Source of the DNA: G965279355 sp965279355
GTDB lineage: Bacteria > Pseudomonadota > Alphaproteobacteria > CACIAM-22H2
DNA: 64,000 nucleotides
Reading direction: 5' to 3'
NCBI GenBank assembly: GCA_965279355.1
Contig: OZ257155.1
Span: forward strand, 4,340,001-4,404,000
Shown: positions 35,462 to 43,967 of the stretch, in pieces
How the letters are laid out: each line of letters opens with the position of its first letter
How positions within the stretch are numbered: the first letter of the stretch is position 1
Position numbers and translations under genes: made by a program
Notes under the pieces: model-generated
The model's input: the letters and a program-made list of their open reading frames with translations, nothing else
The model's database searches: none
Told to the model about the DNA's origin: nothing

Positions 35462-35605
35462 GCTACGAATCCGAGGAATAGCCTTTGCGACGTCAGCGTT
35501 GAATCGTTGTGACACAGTCATCGCCAAGCCAGCTTCCGCGTTCTTGTACTGAGTGTCCCAGGACAGGCCGCGGACCCATCGGGAAACCAGGGGAGTAGCA
35601 GTCGC

Positions 35606-37945
35606 ATGTTATCTCGCAACCTCGAGCAGAGCCTGCACCGGGCGCTGGCCAACGCGAACGAACGACGCCACGAGTACGCGACGCTCGAGCATCTCCTCCT
35701 CGCCCTCGTCGACGATCAGGACTCCATCGCCGTCCTTCGCGCCTGCGGCGTCGATCTCGACCGCCTGCGGCGCGATCTGACCCACTATCTCGATCACGAT
35801 CTGGCCGGCCTCGTTTCCCGCCAGGTCAGCGAAGCCAAGCCGACCGCCGGCTTCCAGCGCGTGCTGCAGCGCGCCGCCATCCACGTCCAGTCATCGGGCC
35901 GCGAGGAAGTCACCGGCGCCAACGTGCTGGTCGCCATGTTCTCCGAGCGCGAGAGCCACGCCGTGTATTTCCTGCAGGAGCAGGACATGTCGCGTCTCGA
36001 TGCCGTGAACTACATCAGCCATGGCGTCGCCAAGGTGCCCGGCCGCAACGAATCCCGCCGTGTCCGGGGCGCCACCGAGGACGAAGGCGAAGCGCGTCCC
36101 AGCGGCAACAACAGCAACAGCAGTTCCGAGCGCTCCGGCGGCAAGAAGAACCAGGAAGCGCTGGCCGCCTACTGCGTCAATCTGAACAAGAAGGCGGCGA
36201 ACGGCCGTATCGATCCGCTGATCGGCCGTCACGCCGAGGTCGATCGCACGATTCAGATCCTGTGCCGCCGCTACAAGAACAACCCGCTCTATGTCGGCGA
36301 TCCCGGCGTCGGCAAGACGGCCATCGCCGAAGGTCTTGCCCGCAAGATCGTGAAGGGCGAAGTGCCGGAAGTTCTGGCCAACGCGGTGATCTACTCGCTC
36401 GATATGGGTTCGCTGCTGGCCGGCACGCGCTATCGCGGCGATTTCGAGGAGCGGCTGAAGGCCGTGCTCGCCGAACTCGAAGCGCAGGAAGGCGCGATCC
36501 TGTTCATCGACGAAATCCACACCGTGATCGGCGCGGGTGCGACGTCGGGCGGCTCGATGGATGCCTCCAACCTGCTGAAGCCGGCGCTGGCCAGCGGGAC
36601 GCTGCGCTGCGTCGGCTCGACCACCTACAAGGAATACCGGAACTACTTCGAGAAGGACCGGGCGCTGGTCCGTCGCTTCCAGAAGATCGACGTCAACGAG
36701 CCGACCGTTCCGGACACGATCAAGATCCTCAAGGGGATCAAGCCGTATTACGAGCAACACCATAAGGTTCGCTACACCAACGAAGCGATCAAGGCGGCTG
36801 TCGAATTGTCGGCGCGCTACATCAACGACCGCAAGCTGCCCGACAAGGCGATCGATGTGATCGACGAGGTGGGTGCGGCGCAGATGCTGCTGCCGCCCTC
36901 CAAGCGCAAGCGGACCATCGGCGTGAAGGAAGTCGAGGCGGTGGTCTCTACGATCGCACGTATTCCTGCCAAGACTGTCTCCAGCGACGATCGCGAGACG
37001 CTCCGGAACCTCGACGCCGATCTGCGGCGCGTGGTCTACGGCCAGGACAAGGCGATCGACGCGCTGGTGAGTGCAATCAAGCTCTCTCGTGCGGGCATGA
37101 GAGAACCCGAAAAGCCCATCGGCTCCTACCTGTTCTCCGGCCCGACCGGCGTCGGCAAGACCGAAGTGGCCAAGCAGCTCGCGGCCACGCTCGGCATCGA
37201 GCTCAAGCGCTTCGACATGTCGGAATACATGGAGCGGCACACCGTTTCGCGCCTGATCGGCGCGCCACCGGGTTATGTCGGTTTCGACCAGGGCGGCCTG
37301 CTCACCGACGCCATCGACCAGCATCCGCACTGCGTGCTGCTGCTGGACGAAATCGAGAAGGCGCATCCCGACCTGTTCAACATCCTGCTGCAGGTCATGG
37401 ATCACGGGAAGCTGACCGACCATAACGGCAAGACGGTCGATTTCCGCAACGTGATCCTGATCATGACGACGAATGCGGGTGCGGCCGAAATGGCCAAGCC
37501 GGCCATCGGCTTCGGTCAGGAGATGCGCACCGGCGAGGACCAGGATGCGATCAACCGCATGTTCACGCCGGAATTCCGCAACCGTCTGGATGCGACCATT
37601 GCCTTCGCGCGCCTGTCGCCCGAAGTCATCAGCCGCGTGGTCGACAAGTTCGTTGGCCTGCTGGAAGTGCAGCTCGCCGACCGCGATGTGAAGATCGTCG
37701 TCTCCGACGAGGCACGCACCTGGCTGGGCGAGAAGGGCTTTGACGAACTGTTCGGTGCCCGTCCGCTGGGCCGCGTCATCCAGGAGAACATCAAGAAGCC
37801 GCTGGCCGACGAACTGCTGTTCGGCAAGCTCGCCAAGGGCGGCACGGTGCGGGTCAAGGTCGTCGACAGCAAGCTCGCCTTCGACTACACGGCGGCACCG
37901 CCGTCGTCGCAGCCTGAGCCGAAGGTGCCGGCCACGGCCGAATAA
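35606..37945 (+). CDS. clpA: ATP-dependent Clp protease ATP-binding subunit ClpA
   Basis: Hsp100 unfoldase that partners ClpP and receives substrates from ClpS. The 779-aa protein has the two-repeat N-domain (about 1-145), a Ser/Asn-rich linker, AAA+ module 1 with GDPGVGKT (about 232-239) and ILFIDEIHTVIG, and module 2 with GPTGVGKT (about 512-519), VLLLDEIEKAHPD and the arginine-finger region, ending in a Pro-rich tail. The IGL-type ClpP-binding loop falls in the AKPAIGFG segment. Position right after clpS and a strong terminator define the unit; clpP is not in the window. Confidence 0.95.
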   Translation: MLSRNLEQSLHRALANANERRHEYATLEHLLLALVDDQDSIAVLRACGVDLDRLRRDLTHYLDHDLAGLVSRQVSEAKPTAGFQRVLQRAAIHVQSSGREEVTGANVLVAMFSERESHAVYFLQEQDMSRLDAVNYISHGVAKVPGRNESRRVRGATEDEGEARPSGNNSNSSSERSGGKKNQEALAAYCVNLNKKAANGRIDPLIGRHAEVDRTIQILCRRYKNNPLYVGDPGVGKTAIAEGLARKIVKGEVPEVLANAVIYSLDMGSLLAGTRYRGDFEERLKAVLAELEAQEGAILFIDEIHTVIGAGATSGGSMDASNLLKPALASGTLRCVGSTTYKEYRNYFEKDRALVRRFQKIDVNEPTVPDTIKILKGIKPYYEQHHKVRYTNEAIKAAVELSARYINDRKLPDKAIDVIDEVGAAQMLLPPSKRKRTIGVKEVEAVVSTIARIPAKTVSSDDRETLRNLDADLRRVVYGQDKAIDALVSAIKLSRAGMREPEKPIGSYLFSGPTGVGKTEVAKQLAATLGIELKRFDMSEYMERHTVSRLIGAPPGYVGFDQGGLLTDAIDQHPHCVLLLDEIEKAHPDLFNILLQVMDHGKLTDHNGKTVDFRNVILIMTTNAGAAEMAKPAIGFGQEMRTGEDQDAINRMFTPEFRNRLDATIAFARLSPEVISRVVDKFVGLLEVQLADRDVKIVVSDEARTWLGEKGFDELFGARPLGRVIQENIKKPLADELLFGKLAKGGTVRVKVVDSKLAFDYTAAPPSSQPEPKVPATAE

Positions 37946-37965
37946 CCCAAACGTCAGTGCAATCG

Positions 37966-37996
37966 AAAAGGGCGGGTCCTGGACCCGCCCTTTTTT
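37966..37996 (+). terminator. Intrinsic terminator of clpA
   Basis: AAAAGGGCGGGTCC pairs with its complement and is followed by six T residues. The A-run before the stem means it could also end minus-strand transcripts of the oxygenase gene that converges here. Confidence 0.92.
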
Positions 37997-38021
37997 GTTC
38001 CGGACCGGTCGTGCGCGGCGC

Positions 38022-39032
38022 TCAGTACGCCGCGACCGGCGCCTTGTCGGTTTTCTTGAGGCCGTAGGTCAGGCGCGCCATCTCGGCGGTGTGTTCGCCA
38101 ACCGTGCAGGGCTCGTAGCGCGGCGCGCTGTCGTCCGCCGGGCGGCAGGTCGGCAGGCATTCCACGCGATAGTGGTAATGGGGGTTGAAGAACGCGGCGA
38201 CGGAATAGCGTTCCTTGCCGCTGATGTTTTTCACCCGGTGCAGGGTCGAGTGATAGAGGTCGTTGGTCCAGCGCTTCACCATGTCGCCCAGATTGACGAT
38301 GAGCGTGCCGGGGATCGGCGTCGCGCTGATCCAGTCGCCCGAGGCGCTTTTGACCTCAAGCCCGCCATTCGCATCCTGCAGAAGCATCGTGATAGAGCCC
38401 CAGTCGGTATGCGCGCCGGCCCCCAGCTGGTTGAAGCTGGCATCGGCCGGCTGCGGCGGATAGTGGAGGAGCCGGATTGAGCACATCGGCGCGGCGAGGC
38501 CGTCGTCGAAATGATCCTCGGGCATCTCCAGCGACAGGGCGAGGCAGCGGAACAGATGTTTGCCGAGGGCCGTCGTGCGGCGGTGATAGTCCTCGACCGC
38601 CTCGCGGAATCCGGGAAGGCTGTTCGGCCAGAGATTGGGCCCGTGATTGGGCGTGTCGGCGCGCACAAGCGGGTGATCGGGCTCCAGATGGTTCGCCATC
38701 TGGAAGTCCTCCTTGAGATCGGCCGGCGAGCCAAGATCGAGGATCTGGGTCAGCATCGGCTCGTAGCCGCGCCGCATATGCGTCTGCTGCTTTTTGATCG
38801 CCATTTTGGCGTCCATCGGCAGCGCGAAGAATTTCTGGCCCCAGCCCAGCTGCTCCTGCAGCACGCTCTCGGGAATCCCGTGATTGCGGATATAGAAGAA
38901 GCCGGTGTCGCGGCAGGCCTTGTGGATTTCCCAGGCGACGGCTTTCCGCTTCAGGAAGTCGGTGGAAAAGCTGTCGGTCAGGTCGACGACCGGGATGAAG
39001 GTGGCCGGCTTGGGCGGTGTGTAGAGATGCAT
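38022..39032 (-). CDS. Isopenicillin N synthase-like Fe(II)/2-oxoglutarate oxygenase
   Basis: A 336-aa non-heme iron oxygenase. The DIOX_N part (IPVVDLTDSF, GFFYIRNHGIP) is followed by the jelly-roll core with the facial triad HTDWGS (HxD) and TLHRV (distal His), and RYSVAAFF, whose RxS motif binds 2-oxoglutarate. Bacterial members hydroxylate or desaturate diverse small molecules, so the substrate is open. It begins 20 bp after the ABC permease stop as fourth gene of the transporter operon, which suggests that it acts on the imported compound. It converges on clpA. Confidence 0.88.
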   Translation of the reverse strand: MHLYTPPKPATFIPVVDLTDSFSTDFLKRKAVAWEIHKACRDTGFFYIRNHGIPESVLQEQLGWGQKFFALPMDAKMAIKKQQTHMRRGYEPMLTQILDLGSPADLKEDFQMANHLEPDHPLVRADTPNHGPNLWPNSLPGFREAVEDYHRRTTALGKHLFRCLALSLEMPEDHFDDGLAAPMCSIRLLHYPPQPADASFNQLGAGAHTDWGSITMLLQDANGGLEVKSASGDWISATPIPGTLIVNLGDMVKRWTNDLYHSTLHRVKNISGKERYSVAAFFNPHYHYRVECLPTCRPADDSAPRYEPCTVGEHTAEMARLTYGLKKTDKAPVAAY

Positions 39033-39052
39033 GGTGTGCCTCGGATCGCGGG

Positions 39053-39892
39053 TCAGGTCTGGTTTGGTCCTGTTTCCTGTCCGACGGACCAGGAAAAGAA
39101 TGTCCGTTCGATCAGCGTGACCGTCTGGAACAGCGTCATGCCGATCAGGGACAGGATGCCCATGGCGCCGAAGGCCAGCGCCAGCTTGAAATACGCCGTC
39201 GAGGTGTAGATCAGGAACCCGAGACCGCGCTGGGCCGCGACGAATTCGGACACGATGGCACCGATGACGGAGAGGGTGATGGACACTTTCAGGCCGCTGA
39301 AGATGTAGGGGACCGCGGCGGGCAGACGGATCTCAAGAAGCTGCTTGCGCCAGGTGCCGCCGATGGAGCGGCTGAGCGCGACCAGTTCCGGCGGCGTGGT
39401 GATGAGCCCGGTCGCGGTCGAGACCACCATGGGAAACAGCGCGATCAGCATGGTGATGGTCATGCGCGAGGCTTCGCCGGCGCCCATGATGACAATGAGG
39501 ATGGGGGCGAAGGCGACTGTCGGGATCGACTGCTTGATGATCAGCAGCGGATAGATCGCGTTCGAGAGCAGCGGGGAGGAGGAGATGGCGATGGCCAGCG
39601 GCAGGCTGATCAGCACCGCGAGGCAGTAGCCTCCGAGGATGGTGCCCAGTGTCGCCCAGACATGCTGCAGGATGTTCCAGCCGATGATGTTGAGCTCGCG
39701 CCACACCGCCGAGGGCGCCGGGAAGATGAATTCCGGTATCGAGAAGAGATGCACGCTGCCTTCCCAGACCGCGAGGATCGCGATCAGGACGACAGTGGCG
39801 ATCAGCGCCGAGCGGGCGAGCGACAGGATCCGGCTGGCGGGCCGGCTACGCCGCGCCGCAAGCGGCACTTCAATGGATTGCGTCTCGGACAT
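39053..39892 (-). CDS. ABC transporter permease (SsuC/TauC type)
   Basis: A 279-aa inner-membrane subunit with six helices of the BPD_transp_1 fold, preceded by a 25-residue cytoplasmic tail. The ATPase-docking EAA loop reads SRSIGGTWRKQLLEIRLPAAVPYI, followed by LKVSITLSVIGAIVSEFVAAQ typical of the nitrate/taurine/sulfonate permease family. The start overlaps the ATPase gene by 23 bp. Together with the upstream ATPase and binding protein it forms a complete importer. Confidence 0.9.
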   Translation of the reverse strand: MSETQSIEVPLAARRSRPASRILSLARSALIATVVLIAILAVWEGSVHLFSIPEFIFPAPSAVWRELNIIGWNILQHVWATLGTILGGYCLAVLISLPLAIAISSSPLLSNAIYPLLIIKQSIPTVAFAPILIVIMGAGEASRMTITMLIALFPMVVSTATGLITTPPELVALSRSIGGTWRKQLLEIRLPAAVPYIFSGLKVSITLSVIGAIVSEFVAAQRGLGFLIYTSTAYFKLALAFGAMGILSLIGMTLFQTVTLIERTFFSWSVGQETGPNQT

Positions 39893-40682
39893 CGGTGCAG
39901 ATGCTCTGGAAAATCGGTTGGCGCATGACTTCGGGGCGGCGCGGACGCGGCAGCGGGATCGGCATTTCGGAGTGAATCTGGCCCGGACGAGCGGTCATGA
40001 CGACGACGCGGTCGCTCAGCAGAACGGCCTCGGGAATGGAATGCGTGATGAACAGCACGGTTTTGGGCCGCTCCGTGCAGAGCCGCAGCAGCTCGATCCC
40101 CAGCTCTTCGCGGGTCAGCGCATCCAGTGCCGCGAACGGCTCGTCCATCAGCAGGATGCTGGGATCGGTGATCAGCGCCCGGCAGATCGCGACGCGCTGC
40201 TGCATGCCGCCGGACAGCTCGCCTGGCCGCATGCGGGCGAAATCGGCGATGCCCATCAGCGCCAGCAGCTCGCGCGCCTGCGCCTTTTCCCGGTCGCCGA
40301 TGGCGCGGCTCATATGGCGCAGGGGAAACAGCACATTCCCCAGCACGTCGAGCCACGGCAGCAGGGCCGGCTTCTGGAAGACGAGCGACACGTTGCTGTG
40401 CCGCTCGCCGGGCGGCAGGCCGAGGACGGACACCGTGCCCGAGGTCGGCACGGTGAGGCCGGCGATGATCTGCAGCAGGGTCGATTTCCCGCAGCCGGAC
40501 GGGCCGACGATCGACACAAACTCGTTCGTCGCGATGGTCAGGTTGATGTTGCGCAGCGCCGCGATCTCGGCGCCGTTCTGCGTCGCGTAGGTATGGCGCA
40601 GATTGCTGACGACGATCCCGGCGCCGCCGGTGGCACGCCACGGCGCCTCGTCGGCCGAGGGTCTTTCCGCGATCTGCACCAT
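39870..40682 (-). CDS. ABC transporter ATPase (SsuB/TauB type)
   Basis: A 270-aa cytoplasmic ATPase of the nitrate/sulfonate/taurine importer family. Motifs: Walker A GPSGCGKST, Q loop FQKPALLPWLDVLGN, signature LSGGMQQRV, Walker B ILLMDEPFAALD, switch His in VLFITHSIPEA. It has no C-terminal regulatory domain. The gene starts 4 bp after the binding-protein stop and overlaps the permease start, showing tight cotranscription. Confidence 0.93.
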   Translation of the reverse strand: MVQIAERPSADEAPWRATGGAGIVVSNLRHTYATQNGAEIAALRNINLTIATNEFVSIVGPSGCGKSTLLQIIAGLTVPTSGTVSVLGLPPGERHSNVSLVFQKPALLPWLDVLGNVLFPLRHMSRAIGDREKAQARELLALMGIADFARMRPGELSGGMQQRVAICRALITDPSILLMDEPFAALDALTREELGIELLRLCTERPKTVLFITHSIPEAVLLSDRVVVMTARPGQIHSEMPIPLPRPRRPEVMRQPIFQSICTDVRDAIH

Positions 40683-40686
40683 CGGC

Positions 40687-41685
40687 TCAGCTGGCCGGCG
40701 GCGGCAGGAAGGTCCGGTCGATCGCGTCTTCGGCGTCGTAGCCGGCGTCGATCTGCTTGGCGCGCACCAGCCAGTCCTTGGTCTTCTGCAGCAGGGCCGG
40801 CTCGAAGAGGCCGAACTTGCGGCCGTTCTCGGTGACTTCGTTGAACATCATCTTCATGTTGACCCCGGCGCGCTTGGCTTCCAGAACCGGGTCCTGTTGC
40901 GGATTTTCGGCATGCACGGCGCGCGCGGTCTCTTCGAGATTGTCGTTCATGTAGACGAAGGACCGCCGCATCGCGCGCACGAAGCGGCGGGTCAGGTCGG
41001 CCTGGGTCCGCATCTGCTCTTCGGAAGCGATGATGACCGAGCCGTACATGTCCATTTTCCCGTCGAGGAACGGCATGACGTGCAGCTCCATGCCGCCCTG
41101 CCGGGCCGGTCCCTCCAGGACAACGGCATTCGCCACCCAGAGCATCGCGGCATCGATGCGCTTGGTGAGCAGCATCGAGCCGACGGCTGTCGGATCGACA
41201 TTCAGGATATTGATCGCCTTGAGATCGATCTTCGCTTCCTCGATGACCAGCGGGAAGAAGAGGTTGGACGACGCGCTGGGCGCCGTGCCCACGGTCTTTC
41301 CGACCAGATCGGCAAAGGTTTTGATGCCGGTATCCTTGCGCGTGATGATCGCATGCGGGGCTTTGACCGTAATCGACATGATGGCTTTGACTTTCGCGCC
41401 CTGCGGCCGCGTCGCCATGACGTTGGCGATATCGCAGTAGGCATACTGGGCGCCGCCGGTGGCCACGCGGTTCAGCGCGTCGGCGGCGCCGTTGCCGCGC
41501 CGTATCTCGATGTCGATGCCCTCGGCGGTGAAGAAGCCCTTGGCCTTACCGATATAGCCGGCCTGCTTGTCGCCGGTCGGCAGCCAGTCGAGCTGCAGGA
41601 TGACCTTGTCGGCGGCCTGCGCCGCGGTGGCCAGGGTCAGGGCCGCCAGGGTTCCGAGTGCGATACTGAGCGTGCGAATGCGCAT
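40687..41685 (-). CDS. ABC transporter substrate-binding protein (NMT1/THI5/SsuA-like)
   Basis: A 332-aa periplasmic protein with a signal peptide (cleavage after AAQA, about residue 24), the opening ADKVILQLDWLPTGDKQAGY and AKGFFTAEGIDIEIRRGNGA seen in pyrimidine-precursor, sulfonate and riboflavin binding proteins, DIANVMATRPQG and KTFADLVGKTVG. The LQLDWLP motif and the lack of ligand-defining residues that I recognise leave the ligand open. AGGAG precedes the ATG. First gene of the four-gene unit ending with the oxygenase; divergent from a class II aldolase. Confidence 0.88.
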   Translation of the reverse strand: MRIRTLSIALGTLAALTLATAAQAADKVILQLDWLPTGDKQAGYIGKAKGFFTAEGIDIEIRRGNGAADALNRVATGGAQYAYCDIANVMATRPQGAKVKAIMSITVKAPHAIITRKDTGIKTFADLVGKTVGTAPSASSNLFFPLVIEEAKIDLKAINILNVDPTAVGSMLLTKRIDAAMLWVANAVVLEGPARQGGMELHVMPFLDGKMDMYGSVIIASEEQMRTQADLTRRFVRAMRRSFVYMNDNLEETARAVHAENPQQDPVLEAKRAGVNMKMMFNEVTENGRKFGLFEPALLQKTKDWLVRAKQIDAGYDAEDAIDRTFLPPPAS

Positions 41686-41803
41686 GATGTCTCCTGTTCA
41701 GGTCTGGATCGCGGCTAGAAAACGCCGCGACTGCTGCTCTTTTGAGCAGGCGATTCCCTCAAGTGCTGCATCGGGATTAGCAAGAAGGGTGCCGCTGAAA
41801 TCC

Positions 41804-41844
41804 GGATCGCAACCCTGTCCGCCACCGCGATTTTGTTGCGATCC
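41804..41844. promoter_or_regulatory. Inverted repeat GGATCGCAAC...GTTGCGATCC
   Basis: Ten perfectly complementary bases separated by 21 bases, so the half-sites are centred 31 bp apart, about three helical turns. This fits a dimeric or tetrameric regulator operator or an RNA stem. Confidence 0.5.
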
Positions 41845-41885
41845 TGGGCACAAGCGCAGTTTGTGACCGGGGGTGAGAGCCGTTC

Positions 41886-41916
41886 ACGGGCATTGCCACT
41901 CCGGCAACAGACCCGT
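41886..41916. promoter_or_regulatory. Double-stem hairpin in the divergent region
   Basis: Outer stem ACGGG/CCCGT encloses inner stem TTGCC/GGCAA with loop ACTCC. No T-run follows on either strand, so a role other than termination is likely. Confidence 0.45.
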
Positions 41917-42009
41917 TCCCGATTTTGGATGGAGCGGGTGACCGCGACCATCCGTATGGGCTAAGAAAGAGGCGGATTTGCCGACCTCTTACCGTGGACG
42001 ATTCGTCTC

Positions 42010-42789
42010 ATGAACGATCTCGATCAGGCCCTGCGCGATCTCGTCGTTGCCAATCGCATCCTCGCGCGCGAGGAGGTGGTCGATGCGTACGGCCATGTCA
42101 GCATCCGTCACCCGCGCAATCCCAAGCGCTACCTTCTCTCGCGTTCGCTGAGCCCGGAACTGGTGCAGCGCCGCGACATCATGGAATTCGATCTCGAAGG
42201 CAATCCGCAAAACGGTGATACCCGCCAGCCTTATCTGGAGCGGTTTATCCACGGCGCCATCTACGAAGCACGGCCTGAGATCCAGGCGGTGGTGCATGCC
42301 CATGCTGAAGAAGTGCTGCCGTTCTGCATCGCCGATGGCACGCCGCTGCGCCCCGTCATTCACTCCGGCAGTTTCATGGGTGCGCGGGTGCCGGTCTGGG
42401 ATATCCGCGACCGGTTCGGCGAGACCAACATGCTGGTGACCAACGTGCCGCAGGGCCGCGACCTGGCGCAGTGCCTCGCTGGGAACAGCGTTGCCTTGAT
42501 GCGCGGCCATGGTTTCGCCGCGGCGGCGCTGTCGCTGATCGAGGTGGTGCGCCTCTCGATCTACGTGCCGCGCAATGCGCGGGCCCTGTCGGGCGCGGTC
42601 CGGCTCGGCGGGAAGATCACGTCGCTCTCCGATGGCGAGATCGCCGCGCGCAATGTCGGCTACAAGCCGCACTCGCCGGAGACCTGGCGTGCCTGGGAAT
42701 ACTGGGCGATGCGCGCCGGTTGCCGCCATCTGCTCGGCAAGCGTCCGGTCGCCGTGAAGGCGAAGAAGAAAGCTGAGGCGCGCTCTTAG
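42010..42789 (+). CDS. Class II aldolase/adducin-family protein
   Basis: A 259-aa zinc-dependent aldolase-fold protein (L-fuculose-phosphate aldolase/adducin family). Zinc ligands are visible in VVHAHAEEVL (two His) and in RGHGFAAAA (third His), and the N-terminal part has VVDAYGHVSIRHPRN and YLLSRSLSPELVQ for phosphate or carboxylate binding. Members without a phosphate site often decarboxylate or isomerise small hydroxyacids, so aldolase activity is not assured. It is divergent from the ABC importer/oxygenase operon, with which it may share control. The C-terminal KKKAEARS tail is unusual. Confidence 0.85.
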   Translation: MNDLDQALRDLVVANRILAREEVVDAYGHVSIRHPRNPKRYLLSRSLSPELVQRRDIMEFDLEGNPQNGDTRQPYLERFIHGAIYEARPEIQAVVHAHAEEVLPFCIADGTPLRPVIHSGSFMGARVPVWDIRDRFGETNMLVTNVPQGRDLAQCLAGNSVALMRGHGFAAAALSLIEVVRLSIYVPRNARALSGAVRLGGKITSLSDGEIAARNVGYKPHSPETWRAWEYWAMRAGCRHLLGKRPVAVKAKKKAEARS

Positions 42790-43967
42790 TCAGCGCGTCG
42801 CGCGGGCCCCGAGAGCATCAGGATCGCCGCGCCAAGCAGTGCCGACAGCACCGAGCCGAACAGCACGCCGATCTTCACCTGATCCTGTAGTTCCGGTGAG
42901 GTCGGGAAGGCGAGCAGGCCGATGAACAGGCTCATCGTGAAGCCGATGCCGCAGATCAGCGAGACGCCGTAGATCTGCGCGAAGGACGCGCCGCTTGGGC
43001 GCTCGGCCCAGCGCAGTTTCACGGCGGCCCAGGTCGTGAGGAAAACGCCGATCTGCTTGCCGAAGAAAAGGCCCATGCTGATCCCGAGCGGGACCGGCGC
43101 AATCAGGGCCGCGAGATTGATGCCCGTCAGCGAAACGCCGGCATTGGCAAACCCGAAGACCGGCACGATCAGATAGGCGACCCAGGGCTGGATCGCATGC
43201 TCAAGCGTGTGAAGTGGCGACGTTTCCAATGCTTTGCTGCCGATGGGAATGGTGAGCGCAAGCGCGACACCGGCCAGTGTGGCGTGGACGCCGGACTGGA
43301 GGACGAAGAACCACAGGATCGCGCCGACAGCGAGATAAGGCGTCAACCGGACGACACCCAGCCGATTGAGGCCGATGAGCACTGCGAGTGCCAGCGCGGA
43401 GAGGGACAGCCAGATCGTCGACAGCTCGGCAGTGTAAAACGCGGCGATAATCGCCACCGCGCCGAGATCGTCGATGATCGCCAGCGCCGTCAGAAAGACC
43501 TTGAGCGACACCGGAACGCGCGGACCCAGCAGGGCGAGGACGCCAAGGGCGAAGGCGATGTCGGTGGCGGTGGGGATCGCCCAGCCACGCAGGTTTTCCG
43601 GCGTGTCCAGGTTGAGGCCGATATAGATCAGGGCCGGCACCAGCATCCCGCCCGCGGCCGCCACGCCTGGCAGAATACGGAGCGGCCAGGTCGAGAGCTC
43701 GCCATCGAGCAGTTCCCGTTTGATCTCCAGCCCGACCAGCAGGAAGAACACCGCCATGAGCGCGTCGTTAATCCAGTGCAGGATGCTCAGGCCGCCGACA
43801 TAGCTTTCCAGAAATCCGAAATAGGTGGCGGACAGCGGAGAGTTTGCGGCCGCCAGGGCGGCCACCGCGGCGACCATGAGAATAATGCCACCGCCGGCCT
43901 CGCTTTTGAGGAACCGGAGAAGGACGGATTGCGAAGACCGACGCGCCGGGTGTTGACCGCTCTTCAC
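42786..43967 (-). CDS. nhaA: Na+/H+ antiporter NhaA
   Basis: Electrogenic antiporter exporting sodium against protons across the inner membrane. The 393-aa protein has about 12 helices, with GGGIILMVAAVAALAAANSPL at the start, MAVFFLLVGLEIKRELLDGEL, the ATDIAFALGVLALLG segment and the ion-binding aspartate pair in LTALAIIDDLGAVAIIA. The frame runs open through the upstream gene for 631 codons, but that extension is out of frame with a real protein there; the GTG at 43967 that overlaps the upstream TGA (GTGA) gives the family length. Its 3' end overlaps the class II aldolase end by 4 bp. Confidence 0.93.
   Translation of the reverse strand: MKSGQHPARRSSQSVLLRFLKSEAGGGIILMVAAVAALAAANSPLSATYFGFLESYVGGLSILHWINDALMAVFFLLVGLEIKRELLDGELSTWPLRILPGVAAAGGMLVPALIYIGLNLDTPENLRGWAIPTATDIAFALGVLALLGPRVPVSLKVFLTALAIIDDLGAVAIIAAFYTAELSTIWLSLSALALAVLIGLNRLGVVRLTPYLAVGAILWFFVLQSGVHATLAGVALALTIPIGSKALETSPLHTLEHAIQPWVAYLIVPVFGFANAGVSLTGINLAALIAPVPLGISMGLFFGKQIGVFLTTWAAVKLRWAERPSGASFAQIYGVSLICGIGFTMSLFIGLLAFPTSPELQDQVKIGVLFGSVLSALLGAAILMLSGPARRAD

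Larger units (their letters stand above)
41686..42009. other. Structured 324-bp divergent intergenic region
   Basis: No convincing gene is present. Going left to right it holds the ABC operon leader, a 10-bp inverted repeat with 31-bp centre spacing, a double-stem hairpin, then a plain stretch up to the class II aldolase ATG, which lacks a clear Shine-Dalgarno sequence. A frame from 41951 to 41715 on the minus strand is open for 78 codons but has no ribosome binding site or recognisable product. Confidence 0.6.

Noticed and set aside
39017..39928. Plus-strand 303-codon open frame opposite the ABC permease
   Set aside because: The minus strand encodes a clear permease with its EAA loop; the opposite frame is Asp/Arg/Gly-rich shadow sequence.
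41770..41920. Cobalamin or TPP riboswitch
   Set aside because: Only short fragments resemble cobalamin elements, and the TPP core is absent. The flanking genes are not typical cobalamin or thiamine genes. Kept only as an unexplained structured region.
41715..41951. Possible 78-aa protein in the divergent region
   Set aside because: No ribosome binding site, no recognisable sequence features, and the region is better explained by inverted repeats and hairpins.
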